From: Triglochin maritima
Taxonomy: Eukaryota; Streptophyta; Magnoliopsida; Alismatales; Juncaginaceae
NCBI GenBank assembly: GCA_963682175.1
Contig: OY821784.1
Location: 30,051,621-30,115,620 of the forward strand
Reading direction: 5' to 3'
Length of the DNA stretch: 64,000 bases
Part shown: in pieces, positions 23,494 to 33,744 of the stretch
How positions within the stretch are numbered: the stretch's first letter is position 1
Layout of the letters: each line of letters starts with the position of its first letter
Made by a program: the position numbers and the translations under genes
The notes under the pieces: generated by a model
What the model was told of the DNA's origin: nothing
Seen by the model: only the letters and a program-made list of their open reading frames with translations
Database searches by the model: none

Positions 23494-23799
23494 AATACCC
23501 CACACCTAAGTTTTTGCTAGTCCCGCGCAAAACAAAGAAAGAGAAAAGCAAGCGAGAAACACGAAATCCTAACTCACTTTCATAGGAATCACGGTTGTAC
23601 TTAGGACGTACAACAAGCCGTTAAACCTCTAGTCCCGCGCAAAACAAAGAGGTTTAACGGCTTGTTGTACGTCCTAAGTACAACCGTGATTCCTATGAAA
23701 GTGAGTTAGGATTTCGTGTTTCTCGCTTGCTTTTCTCTTTCTTTGTTTTGCGCGGGACTAGCAAAAACTTAGGTGTGGGGTATTTGACTGACATCATTT
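23479..23799. repeat. Perfect 152-bp inverted repeat with 17-bp loop
   Basis: Positions 23479-23630 are the exact reverse complement of 23648-23799, compared base by base. The arms hold the 3' end of the family B internal region (the polypurine-like AGGTGTGGGG stretch) and the first bases of each LTR. The 17-base loop (23631-23647, AGTCCCGCGCAAAACAA) repeats a piece of the left arm at 23519-23535. Outside the arms the inverted match continues through B3 and B4, but with substitutions. Confidence 0.9.
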
Positions 23800-24574
23800 C
23801 ATACTTATATTTGTATCTTATATCCATTATCTTACACCTAAGCAATGCTATGTGACGAGTTTTATGTTTAGTTTTCAGGAATAAAGAGGTTTGAAGAGAA
23901 GAGCCATGAAAGGACCCAAAAGCAGGAAAAATGACTTACTTGTGAGACCTGGGGACTAAGATGCAAGGGAGAAGGACCTGATCGTAAGACCGAAGGACCT
24001 TAAGAGCAAAACAGGAAACTCCACACCATCATAGGAAGTATTTTGACAATTCGATTCGGGTTGGAGCTCCAACAAACCAAGTAGATGCATCCAAGACCAA
24101 GAAATACTTCAAGCAAAGCCCAACACAAAAAGCAGACGGATCTAGGCCTTATAGACCGCCAATTGGCGGTCTGGATCATCCCAGATCCACTACGATTTCG
24201 CTTGGACTTGTATTAATGATTGTTTAGGCTATTTTTGGTATTGGTTTAGTCCCGCATCGGGGGATTGTCCCGGATTAGCTTTTTCCATGCTTATAAATAG
24301 AACTATTCACCTTCCATTGTAACTACCCATTGCTTGGTGGCATTCTCTCTACTAAGGAGTGAGCCTTGAAGTAAAAACTCAAGGTGGAGAAGAATGCTAC
24401 CTTCAATGTGAGTCATTTGTTAATAAAATAATTCTTCTAGTTTCTTTTAGTCTTGTCTTTTAATTTGTGCATGCTTGTTTAGTCTTTCATTTCCTTTCCT
24501 TTTAAGCTTCTTTAATATTTCTTGCTTTCTTAGGGTAATTTCATTTCAGTATTATACTTCATTTTGTTAATATA
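23785..24574 (+). repeat. Family B LTR copy B4, first part
   Basis: A plus-oriented LTR starting TGACTGACATC. It holds the palindrome GACCGCCAATTGGCGGTC at about 24154, a USE-like GTCCCGCATCG (24249-24259) and TATAAATA at 24292-24299, 32 bases apart. It is interrupted at 24574 by copia element E and continues at 29403. Confidence 0.8.
24249..24299 (+). promoter_or_regulatory. USE-like element and TATA box of B4
   Basis: GTCCCGCATCG (one change from RTCCCACATCG) is followed 32 bases later by TATAAATA, the same spacing as in the other family B LTRs. Confidence 0.65.
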
Positions 24575-26062
24575 TGTAGGATCGTGTGGGTTATGGGTCC
24601 ACTAATCACTTCCTAATCTAATCACCTACTCGTTTAATCGATTGAGTTATATGCAGCGGAATTTAAAACAAATACAAGTAGGGAAGGAATAATGCAAACC
24701 ACAAAGACGCGTCGGTTTTTATAGAGGTTCGGCACCCCACTCGGGTCCTAGTCCTCTCTTGTAAGCTCCGCTCGACTCCGCGAGCTCCGCCTACGTCTTC
24801 ACTAACCACTCCCCGTTCCGGGCCGGGAGAGAACACCTTTACACCACAAGCAACGCGAACAACCCTCGCTTGCTTGAATTCTTCCTCTCACAATCCGAGA
24901 GGGACACTTCGGGCTTTCACCGAAGTCCTTGCTTCTTTTGACAACACTTGTAACTGAGTGGGATTCACTCTCTAATTGAGCACACTTTGAGTAGGATGAG
25001 TATATGATCAAGTGTGTGAAGTTTAGGCTTATGGATTGTAGAATTGGGAGCTTTGAGGATTGAAGTTTCTCTCTAATGTATTGGGACAATTGGAGTTGGA
25101 GAGTTCTGTTAACAACAAGTCTTGATCCTCTATTTATAAGCTCCTAAGGTATTCTAGCCGTTTGGGATAGATTTGATTGGGTTTTGTGCAAGATACACAA
25201 AGCAGAAAATCGGGCTGCAAATCTGTCCAGAAACGGTCGACCGAAAAGGTGAAACGGTCGATCGAACGCTTAGGTTTGATAAGGATACGGTCGACCGAAA
25301 TATGAATCAGTCGACTGAACACTTAAGTCTATTAAGAAAACGGTCGACCGAACAGGGTACCGGTCGACCGAATAAGCGTTTCGGTAGAGGGAAAATTGGA
25401 TCGGTCGAACGAAATCGTATCGACCGATAGCAGGGAATTCTTGACAAGGTTAAACGGTCGACCGAACTTGGCACATGGTTCGACCGTTTGGCTAAGTATA
25501 TGGAGGTGTATATAGTTTTAATACGAATACGACCGTTGGGCATATACGACAAGAATAACGGTCGGAACAGTAAGTTCAAACGGTCGACCGAAAGATGTGG
25601 TGCGGTCGACCGAAACTAGGCAGGAAAACACAAACAGGATTACTTGATCATCCGGTCGACCGAACGGAATGTTGCGGTCGACCGAATGTGGGCAGACAGT
25701 TAGGGTTCAGGTTTTGTGTTTTTCCGGTCTAAGTTTGGGTGATCTATTGAAGTACAAATAATGTGAAATTTCGTGTGTGACTTCTATAGGGAACCTATTG
25801 TGTATGTGATTGGTTTTTAACTCTTGTATGCTCAATTTACACATGTTCCTAAGACTCAAAATAAATCAACATTACATGTCTTCGATCTAGCTTTAATTAC
25901 ATGTCTTGACTTCATTTCCTTCTTTCTTGAGTCTTGATCACCTGTAGAGGTTAGCACAATACAATATACATGCAATGCAATATGTGTGCTACTCTACATC
26001 ATCATAATTAAGATTAGGTTAATTAAATCATCAAAACATAGATTAAGGCCAAAAAGCCAACA
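24575..26062 (-). repeat. 3' LTR of copia element E
   Basis: Minus-strand ends are TGTTGGC and CCTACA. On the minus strand the order is U3 with CGGTCGACCG-type array (25684 down to 25234), TATA box (25138-25131), leader, then U5. Site starts read here are 25234, 25255, 25288, 25308, 25341, 25361, 25402, 25455, 25477, 25581, 25603, 25653 and 25675. Confidence 0.95.
25131..25684 (-). promoter_or_regulatory. E 3' LTR promoter: TATA box and phased palindrome array
   Basis: TATAAATA on the minus strand (25138-25131) lies about 100 bases downstream of an array of CGGTCGACCG palindromes and close variants. Pairs are 20-22 bp apart (for example 25234/25255, 25341/25361, 25581/25603, 25653/25675), and pairs start 53-54 or 72-73 bp apart. 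The position upstream of the TATA box suggests an enhancer or binding array; that is an inference. Confidence 0.7.
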
Positions 26063-26077
26063 ATCTCCCCCTTTTTG
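26063..26077 (-). other. Polypurine tract of E
   Basis: On the minus strand this reads CAAAAAGGGGGAGAT and directly precedes the TGTTGGC start of the 3' LTR. This is the standard plus-strand priming site of plant copia elements. Confidence 0.85.
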
Positions 26078-26693
26078 ATGATGGCAACCTATATCTTAAT
26101 TCTATCTAAATACATGGAATTTATATATGTAAACTATGCATATTAATGCTCCCCCTATGGATGTGCATAGTTTTTGATCAATTTTATGTCAAATTCCAAG
26201 TTACCCCCTTAATTATCTCTCCCCCTTTGACATCCATCAAAAATAATAATTATTTAAGACTTTAAGCATAGAATTTGGATGTCTTGTAATGAAGTTGCTC
26301 CCCCTAAATTTTGCACTTCATTACTCTAATAAAAGATATAACATTTAAGCTCCCCCTATCAATAAGGCTAAATTGAAACAATGAGTATGATGAAATTTAA
26401 GTTTAATTAAGTTTCTTCTTAAGCCTTATTCTAACATCCATTTAGAATTGACATTTAAAATCAATGGATGTGATAAATGATTTGCAATGAATAGGGTATA
26501 TGATTTGCAATGAATTAAATTCTAAATGTATGACTTTTAAGCACATAAACTAGATTAGAGCTATTTTTCAGAAATTTTAGAGATAGAAATTTTATACCAA
26601 ACTTGAATCTTGAATAGCTCCAATCTTGATTTGGTGATGCAACCGGATTCGAATTCGACGCTTTGGCTCACCCGGTCACCACCAATCTCCTCC

Positions 26694-27863
26694 TCAAGCT
26701 CCTACAAGTGTAGATTTTGGTACCCATTTTTGCTTGGGTCCATTAAGTTTAGCTTTTGGTACCCAAATCCAAGTTGATTTTGGTACCTCTACACTTACTT
26801 TCTTTTTCATGGCAAAATTATGTTTAACAATTATTTGAACCGGAATGTTCTTAACATAAAAATTGTTTTCATTGCCATGTGTGAACTTATGCAATTTATT
26901 TGATAAATTTTCATTTAAGGCATTAAGTTCACTATTTTTAGTTGCTAGAGATTCATTCAAGCAATTTAGATTTTTAATCATTGAATTATGCTTTTCATTC
27001 ATGTTAAGCATGTGAATCTCTAAATTTGCAACCTTGTTATTCATGCAATTCAAGTCATGTAGTAATTGCTTGCTTTCAAGATGAGATTTATCAAGTTTAA
27101 TAAGCAAGTCATTTGTATCGATTTCTAGCATATGACTATCAATTGCATTTGATGAGGTAGTTTTATCATTTAAATTTTCATTCCTCAAGCATGCATTTTC
27201 AGAAGTTAGAACTTCAATTTTAGCAAGCAAATCATTTTTGTCATCTAAGATAGATGCATTTTGACATTTCAAATCAAGAATTTGCTTATTTGCTAACTTA
27301 TTAGACTCATGAAGTTCTTTAGATTTTTCTAAAAGTTTTAGAAATGCATTTTGTAGTTTATATGAATGTGATGATTTTTCACTTAAACTACAACTTGAAG
27401 AGTGACTAGAAGATACCTCATCTTCACTTTCTCCATCGGATGAGCTTGATGTTGAACAAGATGTTGAATTGATTTCTTCACATCTAACTTGAGCTACATC
27501 CATTGGAGTGGCTTCTCCCTTCTTCCCGGTTGGTGAATCTCCTTCACCAAAATTCTTTTCTAATGTTTGCCATATATGATGAGCACTATCACATGAGCAA
27601 ACAAGATTAAAATGTTCATCTCCTAATGCACAAAATAAGACATTCATAGCTTTTGCATTTAGGGATGCATTTTTCTCATCTTCTAAACTCCATTTACTAA
27701 TATGATATCTAGGTGATTCATATGGAGTTTGAATCATAAACCACATGTTAATGTTCATGGATTTAACAAATGAAGACATTTCAGATTTCCATGATACAAA
27801 GTTATCTCCATCAAAATATGGTGGTTTAAATGATTCATTTGGTGTGGATGCATTAAGAGCCAT
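26694..27863 (-). CDS. Gag-like protein of copia element E
   Basis: An intact 389-residue frame with its Met 52 bases after the 5' LTR. Residues 12-26 (FKPPYFDGDNFVSWK) and the following helical region match the N-terminal gag block of plant copia. A DSAHHIWQTLEKNFGEG segment (about 93-109) ends this block abruptly. The usual remainder of the gag domain and the CCHC zinc knuckle are missing, replaced by a Ser/Asp/Glu-rich stretch (about 133-165). A long coiled coil follows (about 170-330, many Leu/Asn/Lys heptads). The C-terminus has two WVPK motifs (368-371 and 381-384) and stops where protease would start in a full element. The frame is open and the LTRs are young, so the protein may still be made. 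Without a zinc knuckle, RNA packaging would need another route. Confidence 0.85.
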   Translation of the reverse strand: MALNASTPNESFKPPYFDGDNFVSWKSEMSSFVKSMNINMWFMIQTPYESPRYHISKWSLEDEKNASLNAKAMNVLFCALGDEHFNLVCSCDSAHHIWQTLEKNFGEGDSPTGKKGEATPMDVAQVRCEEINSTSCSTSSSSDGESEDEVSSSHSSSCSLSEKSSHSYKLQNAFLKLLEKSKELHESNKLANKQILDLKCQNASILDDKNDLLAKIEVLTSENACLRNENLNDKTTSSNAIDSHMLEIDTNDLLIKLDKSHLESKQLLHDLNCMNNKVANLEIHMLNMNEKHNSMIKNLNCLNESLATKNSELNALNENLSNKLHKFTHGNENNFYVKNIPVQIIVKHNFAMKKKVSVEVPKSTWIWVPKAKLNGPKQKWVPKSTLVGA

Positions 27864-27900
27864 GTTAATTTATCGATTAAGATCAAAATTAACGCACGAG

Positions 27901-27912
27901 GCTCTGATACCA
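27901..27912 (-). other. Primer-binding site (initiator tRNA-Met) of E
   Basis: The minus strand reads TGGTATCAGAGC two bases after the 5' LTR end, an exact match to the common tRNA-Met primer site. Confidence 0.9.
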
Positions 27913-27914
27913 AA

Positions 27915-29402
27915 TGTAGGATCGTGTGGGTTATGGGTCCACTAATCACTTCCTAATCTAATCACCTACTCGTTTAATCGAGTGAGTTATATGCAGCGGA
28001 ATTTAAAACAAATACAAGTAGGGAAGGAATAATGCAAACCACAAAGATGCGTCGGTTTTTATAGAGGTTCGGCACCCCACCCGGGTCCTAGTCCTCTCTT
28101 GTAAGCTCCGCTCGACTCCGCGAGCTCCGCCTACGTCTTCACTAACCACTCCCCGTTCCGGGCCGGGAGAGAACACCTTTACACCACAAGCAACGCGAAC
28201 AACCCTCGCTTGCTTGAATTCTTCCTCTCACAATCCGAGAGGGACACTTCGGGCTTTCACCGAAGTCCTTGCTTCTTTTGACAACACTTGTAACTGAGTG
28301 GGATTCACTCTCTAATTGAGCACACTTTGAGTAGGATGAGTATATGATCAAGTGTGTGAAGTTTAGGCTTATGGATTGTAGAATTGGGAGCTTTGAGGAT
28401 TGAAGTTTCTCTCTAATGTATTGGGACAATTGGAGTTGGAGAGTTCTGTTAACAACAAGTCTTGATCCTCTATTTATAAGCTCCTAAGGTATTCTAGCCG
28501 TTTGGGATAGATTTGATTGGGTTTTGTGCAAGATACACAAAGCAGAAAATCGGGCTGCAAATCTGTCCAGAAACGGTCGACCGAAAAGGTGAAACGGTCG
28601 ATCGAACGCTTAGGTTTGATAAGGATACGGTCGACCGAAATATGAATCAGTCGACTGAACACTTAAGTCTATTAAGAAAACGGTCGACCGAACAGGGTAC
28701 CGGTCGACCGAATAAGCGTTTCGGTAGAGGGAAAATTGGATCGGTCGAACGAAATCGTATCGACCGATAGCAGGGAATTCTTGACAAGGTTAAACGGTCG
28801 ACCGAACTTGGCACATGGTTCGACCGTTTGGCTAAGTATATGGAGGTGTATATAGTTTTAATACGAATACGACCGTTGGGCATATACGACAAGAATAACG
28901 GTCGGAACAGTAAGTTCAAACGGTCGACCGAAAGATGTGGTGCGGTCGACCGAAACTAGGCAGGAAAACACAAACAGGATTACTTGATCATCCGGTCGAC
29001 CGAACGGCATGTTGCGGTCGACCGAATGTGGGCAGACAGTTAGGGTTCAGGTTTTGTGTTTTTCCGGTCTAAGTTTGGGTGATCTATTGAAGTCCAAATA
29101 ATGTGAAATTTCGTGTGTGACTTCTATAGGGAACCTATTGTGTATGTGATTGGTTTTTAACTCTTGTATGCTCAATTTACACATGTTCCTAAGACTCAAA
29201 ATAAATCAACATTACATGTCTTCGATCTAGCTTTAATTACATGTCTTGACTTCATTTCCTTCTTTCTTGAGTCTTGATCACCTGTAGAGGTTAGCACAAT
29301 ACAATATACATGCAATGCAATATGTGTGCTACTCTACATCATCATAATTAAGATTAGGTTAATTAAATCATCAAAACATAGATTAAGGCCAAAAAGCCAA
29401 CA
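27915..29402 (-). repeat. 5' LTR of copia element E
   Basis: Same length as the 3' LTR and nearly identical. Visible differences lie at 27988 (a T/G change), in the GATGCG/GACGCG stretch near 28048, at CACCC/CACTC near 28080, in CGGCAT/CGGAAT near 29008, and in AGTCC/AGTAC near 29092. The phased palindrome array is at 28574-29024 and the TATA box (minus strand TATAAATA) at 28471-28478. Confidence 0.95.
28471..29024 (-). promoter_or_regulatory. E 5' LTR promoter: TATA box and phased palindrome array
   Basis: This is the functional-side copy of the promoter described for the 3' LTR, offset by 3,340 bases. It would drive the gag transcript that starts at about 28440 and reads leftward. The transcription start itself is not visible and is placed by distance from the TATA box. 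Confidence 0.65.
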
Positions 29403-30161
29403 ATATAGTTAGTGTAATGAGTAGTGAGTCGTTCCATCCCCAGTTGGGGGTGGAGAAATATATGATATGATCATGTAGTGTATTAAGTGTGTGTTATCTT
29501 AATCCCTTGAGCTTTATATGTTTTCCATAACCATCTAATGGGTTTTCACTCTTATCTTTGATATGCTAATGCTCTTGAATGAAGCTTAACTTATGCTTTG
29601 ATTAGTGGACCTATTTTATGGGGAATGATAATGTTAGGATATGGATAGAATTAATATTGGAAACATAATTTGTAGTATATGTACTCTTGTTGCCTTTACC
29701 TTAGTTAATGTCTTGTATGTTTTAATGATGTTGTCTTATCTTAATTCATGTGGAGGCATATTAGGGTCTAGTCTTTATACATGAGTTCATTTAGCTTTAT
29801 TCCAATTATTGTCTTGTATGTTTTAATGATGTAGTCTTATCTTAATTCATGTGGAGGCAAAGTTGGATGTAGTTTTATGATTTCATGCACTACATGTTGT
29901 GAGGAGCTTAATTGAACACACACATACACACACATCTTTATATTCACATTATTTCTCTACCCCCTACGGGGTTTAGTTTTTATTGCTTATCTTTCATTTC
30001 CTTTCGCATTCTAGCGTAGTTTAGTGTAATCAATCTTTCTCTCCTTTCTTTACCACTCGCCTTCGAACAAACCAAAAGTCGACACACCTCCCGGTGGATC
30101 GACCCGTATTTGCCACCGCTTCAATGAGGTCGTGCACTGGTTAATATAAAACTATCAATCA
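29403..30161 (+). repeat. Family B LTR copy B4, second part
   Basis: It resumes B4 after element E: 'gttagtgtaatgagtag', 'tccatccccagttgggggtgg', then the U5 end with 'tgccaccgcttcaatgaggtcgtgcactgg'. It matches B3 in reverse orientation to about 30010. It contains a local duplication of 'gtcttgtatgttttaatgatgt' (about 29711 and 29811). Confidence 0.75.
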
Positions 30162-30645
30162 TCATGATTTAATGGTAATGGCTTATTATGTATGGATCCA
30201 TGTTTGGTGCACATTCACATGAATGATTTAGGTTGTATGTAGGATTGATTGATGTTTTAATGGTCATACTGGGTACTTATTGGATGCTTGAGAATCTAAA
30301 ATCAACCTCAACTTTATGTGAGATATGCATGTTCATGGTTTGCCATGTAGTGTTGTGTATCTTACACTTAGATTCTACACTAGCTTCTACTTGTATGCCA
30401 CACAAACTACACTTGTTCCTAATTAAAAAGAAGACTCACTCACACACACATACCTACACACCTCCACTCCATGGGGTTTAGTTTTATTGTTTGTTCATTC
30501 ATAGTTTAGTTTAGCATAATCACACATTTTCTCCTCTTTGTTTCCCACTAGCCTTCGAACTAACTAGAGTTGACACACCTCCCTGTGTATCAACCCGTAT
30601 TTGCCACCGCTTCAACGCAGCCATGCACTTGTGGTTATTTTAACC
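30162..30645 (+). repeat. Second family B-like LTR 3' end
   Basis: The last part (about 30440-30645) repeats the LTR 3' end pattern: 'cacctccactccatggggttta', 'gacacacctccctgtgtatcaacccg', 'gccaccgcttcaacgcagccatgcac'. The first 280 bases are unassigned. It abuts LINE ORF1 sequence on its right. Confidence 0.5.
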
Positions 30646-31320
30646 AAAAGCAAATATTGCTTTTCCGTTATTGCAACCATCACCAACTCTGTTCCATAGC
30701 TTACTTTTTCCGTTATGGTCTCCCTCTCCATTATAGTCTCCACCTCCGTTATGGTGCCCATCTCCACTATGGCCTCCATTTGTGTCTCCACTTCTTCACC
30801 TTCCTCATGCTTGTGGGCCACCAATTGAGGGTCATCAACTTCCCCTCTCTCACACCTGCTCCTCCACTCTCCTCTTCTTGATCTCTCACTTTGGATGTGC
30901 CAATCTTCTTTGTCTCTCCTTTCCGGCCAACCTTCACCAAACCTTGCATCTTTGGAGTGGATTTCACAGCCATTCTTCCAACCTCTCTCACCTTTTCATG
31001 CTGATTTTGTGGGCACCGAACCTGAGTGTGCCCAAACTCCGAACATACTCCACAATACCTCGGCTTCCATTCATACTCAATGTCCACTTTTTTCCAAGCA
31101 CCTCTTTCGATTTGAATTTCGACTAACTCCGGATACTTAAATGTTCCTTCCACCTCCACACAAAGCCTAGCAAATGCAAGACTTCTCCCCAAAGTTGTGT
31201 TATCATCCATGTATAACGTCTTCCCAAGAACACTAGCTATGGTGCTTAAAATCGATGGTGACCAAAAATGAAGGTCTAGCTCTGGCAGCCTTATCCATAT
31301 CGGAATAGATGACATCTTAC

Positions 31321-32816
31321 TGTTGGCTTTTTGGCCTTAATCTATGTTTTGATGATTTAATCAACCTAATCTTAATTATAATCATGTAGAGTAGCACACA
31401 TGTTGCCTTGCATATATATTGCCTTGTGCTAACCTCTACAGGTGATCAAGACTCAAGGAAGAAAGGAAATCAAGTCAAGACATGTAATCAAGCTCATTTG
31501 AAGACATGTATTTTGTATTTCTTTGAGTCTTTAGGAACTTGTGTATATTGAGCATACTTCAGCTAAAATCAACTTAAACACACACTAGGTTCCTCATAGA
31601 AGTCACACAGGAAATTTCACATAATTTGGACTTCAATAGATCACCCAAACATAGACCGGAAAACACTAAACCTGAACCCTAAGTGTCTGCCCACATTCGG
31701 TCGACCGGATGATCAAGTATTTTGTTTGTGTTTTCCTGTCTGGTTTCGGTCGACCGCACCATCTCTTTCGGTCGACCGTTTGAATTTAATTTTTCGACCG
31801 TTATTTTTGTCGTATATACCCAACGGTCGTATTCGTATTAAACCAATTATACCCCAAATACATTTCATGTATCGGTCGACCGAGGACCATGATCGGTCGA
31901 CCGTTTGTCCATCTCTTGACGAACCCCAAGTGCCTGTTGAAAATCAGTCGACTGCTAGACCTGTTTCGGTCGACCGAATATCTCATTATTTGTCAACCCC
32001 AAAGTGCCTGGTACATATCGGTCGACCGTTCCCCTTTAGTTGTTCGACCGATCACTTAAGTGTACCAAAGTCGTAGCGTTGGGCGGTCGACCGTTGCTTA
32101 ACCGGTCGACCGAACTTAGTGCAAAACTGCCTAACATTCGACTGTTCAGCCCGATCCAGTCGACCGAATTCATCCAGAATTGGGTCCTACAGTTTATGTT
32201 TTGTGTAATCACACATCAACTCATACCCAATCAATCCCAACGACTCTATTCTCTCTAATGCCTATATAAAGAGTTGTAAAACACATTTTAACACAACTCT
32301 CCCACTACAAACTTGTCCAATACATTAGAGAGAATCCCAAACACTCAAAGCTTCAAACCTTCCACACTTTAGTCATAATTCCAATCCTACTCAAGTGTGC
32401 TCAAGAATTAGAGAGTGTTGCTCCACTCAATTATTTGTCAAAGGAAGCAAGGACTTCGGTGAAAGCCCGAAGTGTCCCTCTCGGATTGTGAGAGGAAGAA
32501 TTCAAGCAAGCGAGGTTGTTCGCGGTGCTTGTGGTGTAAAGTCGTTCTCTCCCGGCTCGGAACAGGGAGTGGTTAGTGAAGACGTAGGCGGAGCTCGCGG
32601 AGTCGAGCGGAGCTTACAAGAGAGAACTAGGACCCGGGTGCGGTGCCGAACCTCTATAAAATCCCCGTGTGATTGTGGTTTGCTTATTTCTTCTCTACTT
32701 GCTTGTATTTGTTTTAAATTCCGCAGCATCATCGTTTGGCTTGCAAGTAGAGTTTGTTTAGGATTAATTTTGTTAATTAGCCTTAATTGTGGACCCATAA
32801 CCCACACGATCTTACA
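31321..32816 (+). mobile_element. Solo copia LTR inside LINE ORF1
   Basis: A 1,496-bp LTR starting TGTTGGC and ending in CTTACA, plus-oriented, with 5-bp duplications CTTAC at 31316-31320 and 32817-32821. No internal region is present, so LTR-LTR recombination probably removed it. It belongs to the E lineage but is clearly diverged from E. The TATATAAA box is at 32263-32270. Confidence 0.95.
31698..32270 (+). promoter_or_regulatory. Solo LTR promoter: palindrome array and TATA box
   Basis: Palindrome starts read here are 31698, 31747/31769, 31791, 31873/31894, 31945/31967, 32019/32041, 32084/32103 and 32135/32157. Most pairs are 21-22 bp apart (one is 19). Pair-to-pair steps are 72, 74, 65 and 51. 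Some members are TTCGACCG half-type or CAGTCGACTG. The TATATAAA box lies about 100 bases past the last site. Confidence 0.7.
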
Positions 32817-33352
32817 CTTACTTCTCTCGATAACTACCTCCGGCGTCCATTGTTGGACTACTAAGGGGGTGCCCTGAAAAACCAAGCACATCGCTTAAGA
32901 ACATGTTTGCGGTCCTCTTCCAAGGTGAATCTGAAAAGTAGGAACCCATTCCGGCAACGAATCACCTCTGCACGCCCATGATGCTCCCAAAGCTTGTGCA
33001 AGTGACTCTCAAGGTTTTGAAGGTGGGGTTTGAAGTCCACGAAATACCCAAAGAGAACCTCGTCCCACGAGTTCAGCGCCTCCACAATTTGTTTCTTGGT
33101 GCACACTGCAACTTTAGCTCCATCCTTCAATCCCGGTTGGATGAATTCAAGAGCCGTCTTTGCCTTCACTCAAGCCCCAAACAACTCAGACCACTTCTTA
33201 GGTTGATAGCTCTCACCATTTGTGGGAGGAACATGCTCGACCTTGGCTGCAGCCGCACTCCCACGACTTGTGTGTGCTGTTTGAGGATGCTTATGGCTGC
33301 CACCATCCTCCAATGACCTTGAATCATGACTAAAACGCTCCAAACGCTCCAT

Positions 33353-33744
33353 GAGAGTAGGAAATCAAGAGTAAAATGATGAAAAAGCAATAAAATGACC
33401 TAGGAAACCCCATGCCTCCCCAGAGCTTCTCTCTCCTTTTTTTCTCCTCTCCGCTCTTTCTATCTTCCCCCCCTCACGCACCACCTCTCCATCCCTCTCC
33501 CTTCCAATATCTAGCTACAAGCAGGCGATGCAACAACAAACTCCACTATGGCTGCAAGGAGGAGGTTGTGGCATCTAGAAGAGGCACACATAGGAGGCGG
33601 GTAGTAGTGACTTCTCAGGAGATCTCTGGGCTTTTCTTATTTTTTCTGGTATGCTTCTGGCCTACTAATACGACAAGAGGATGGCGTGATGGAGGGTGGG
33701 CCGACGAGCACCAGAGTGGTTGGTGGAGCAAGTGTTTGCACCAT
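33353..33744 (-). other. Probable LINE 5' region
   Basis: Upstream of LINE ORF1 on the minus strand the sequence is purine-rich (reverse of a long CT-rich tract at 33420-33500). That would fit the 5' UTR and internal promoter of an L1-type element. No coding domain is seen. An LTR fragment begins at 33745. Confidence 0.4.

Larger units (their letters stand above)
24575..29402 (-). mobile_element. Copia element E, gag-only, complete with both LTRs
   Basis: A 4,828-bp minus-oriented element with LTRs at 24575-26062 and 27915-29402, both 1,488 bp. It is flanked by ATATA direct repeats (24570-24574 and 29403-29407). A primer site adjoins the right (5') LTR and a polypurine tract adjoins the left (3') LTR. 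The 1.85-kb interior encodes only a gag-like protein; protease, integrase and RT are absent, so movement would need enzymes from a relative. Reading the LTRs side by side I saw about five differences, which points to a recent insertion. It sits inside LTR B4. Confidence 0.95.
30767..33352 (-). pseudogene. LINE ORF1 (DUF4283 plus zf-CCHC_4), split by a solo LTR
   Basis: Reading leftward from an ATG at 33350-33352, the N-terminus (MERLERFSHDS...) runs to an in-frame TGA at 33170-33172. It continues in the same frame as VKAKTALEFIQPGLKDG to a HVLKRCAWFF block (32885). A one-base shift near 32880 moves to the frame of PLVVQQWTPE. The copia solo LTR interrupts at 32816-31321. The frame resumes at 31315 with SSIPIWIRLPELDLHFWSPS, then FARLCVEVE, and the CCHC knuckle CGVCSEFGHTQVRC (about 31040). 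It ends in a charged tail at 30767. The order matches plant L1 ORF1 RNA-binding proteins. It is damaged by one stop, one frameshift and the insertion. Confidence 0.8.

Noticed and set aside
23519..23650. Possible CRISPR-like or riboswitch hairpin at the centre of the inverted repeat
   Set aside because: The symmetry extends into two opposed LTRs of a known family in a plant genome, so it is a retrotransposon junction.
25134..25579. Overlapping open frames rich in Val-Asp-Arg on both strands across the E LTR (and again at 28474-28919, 31726-32258, 53484-54428, 56713-57299 and 63032-63965)
   Set aside because: They are translations of the CGGTCGACCG palindrome array. The same motif opens frames on both strands; there is no domain or start context.
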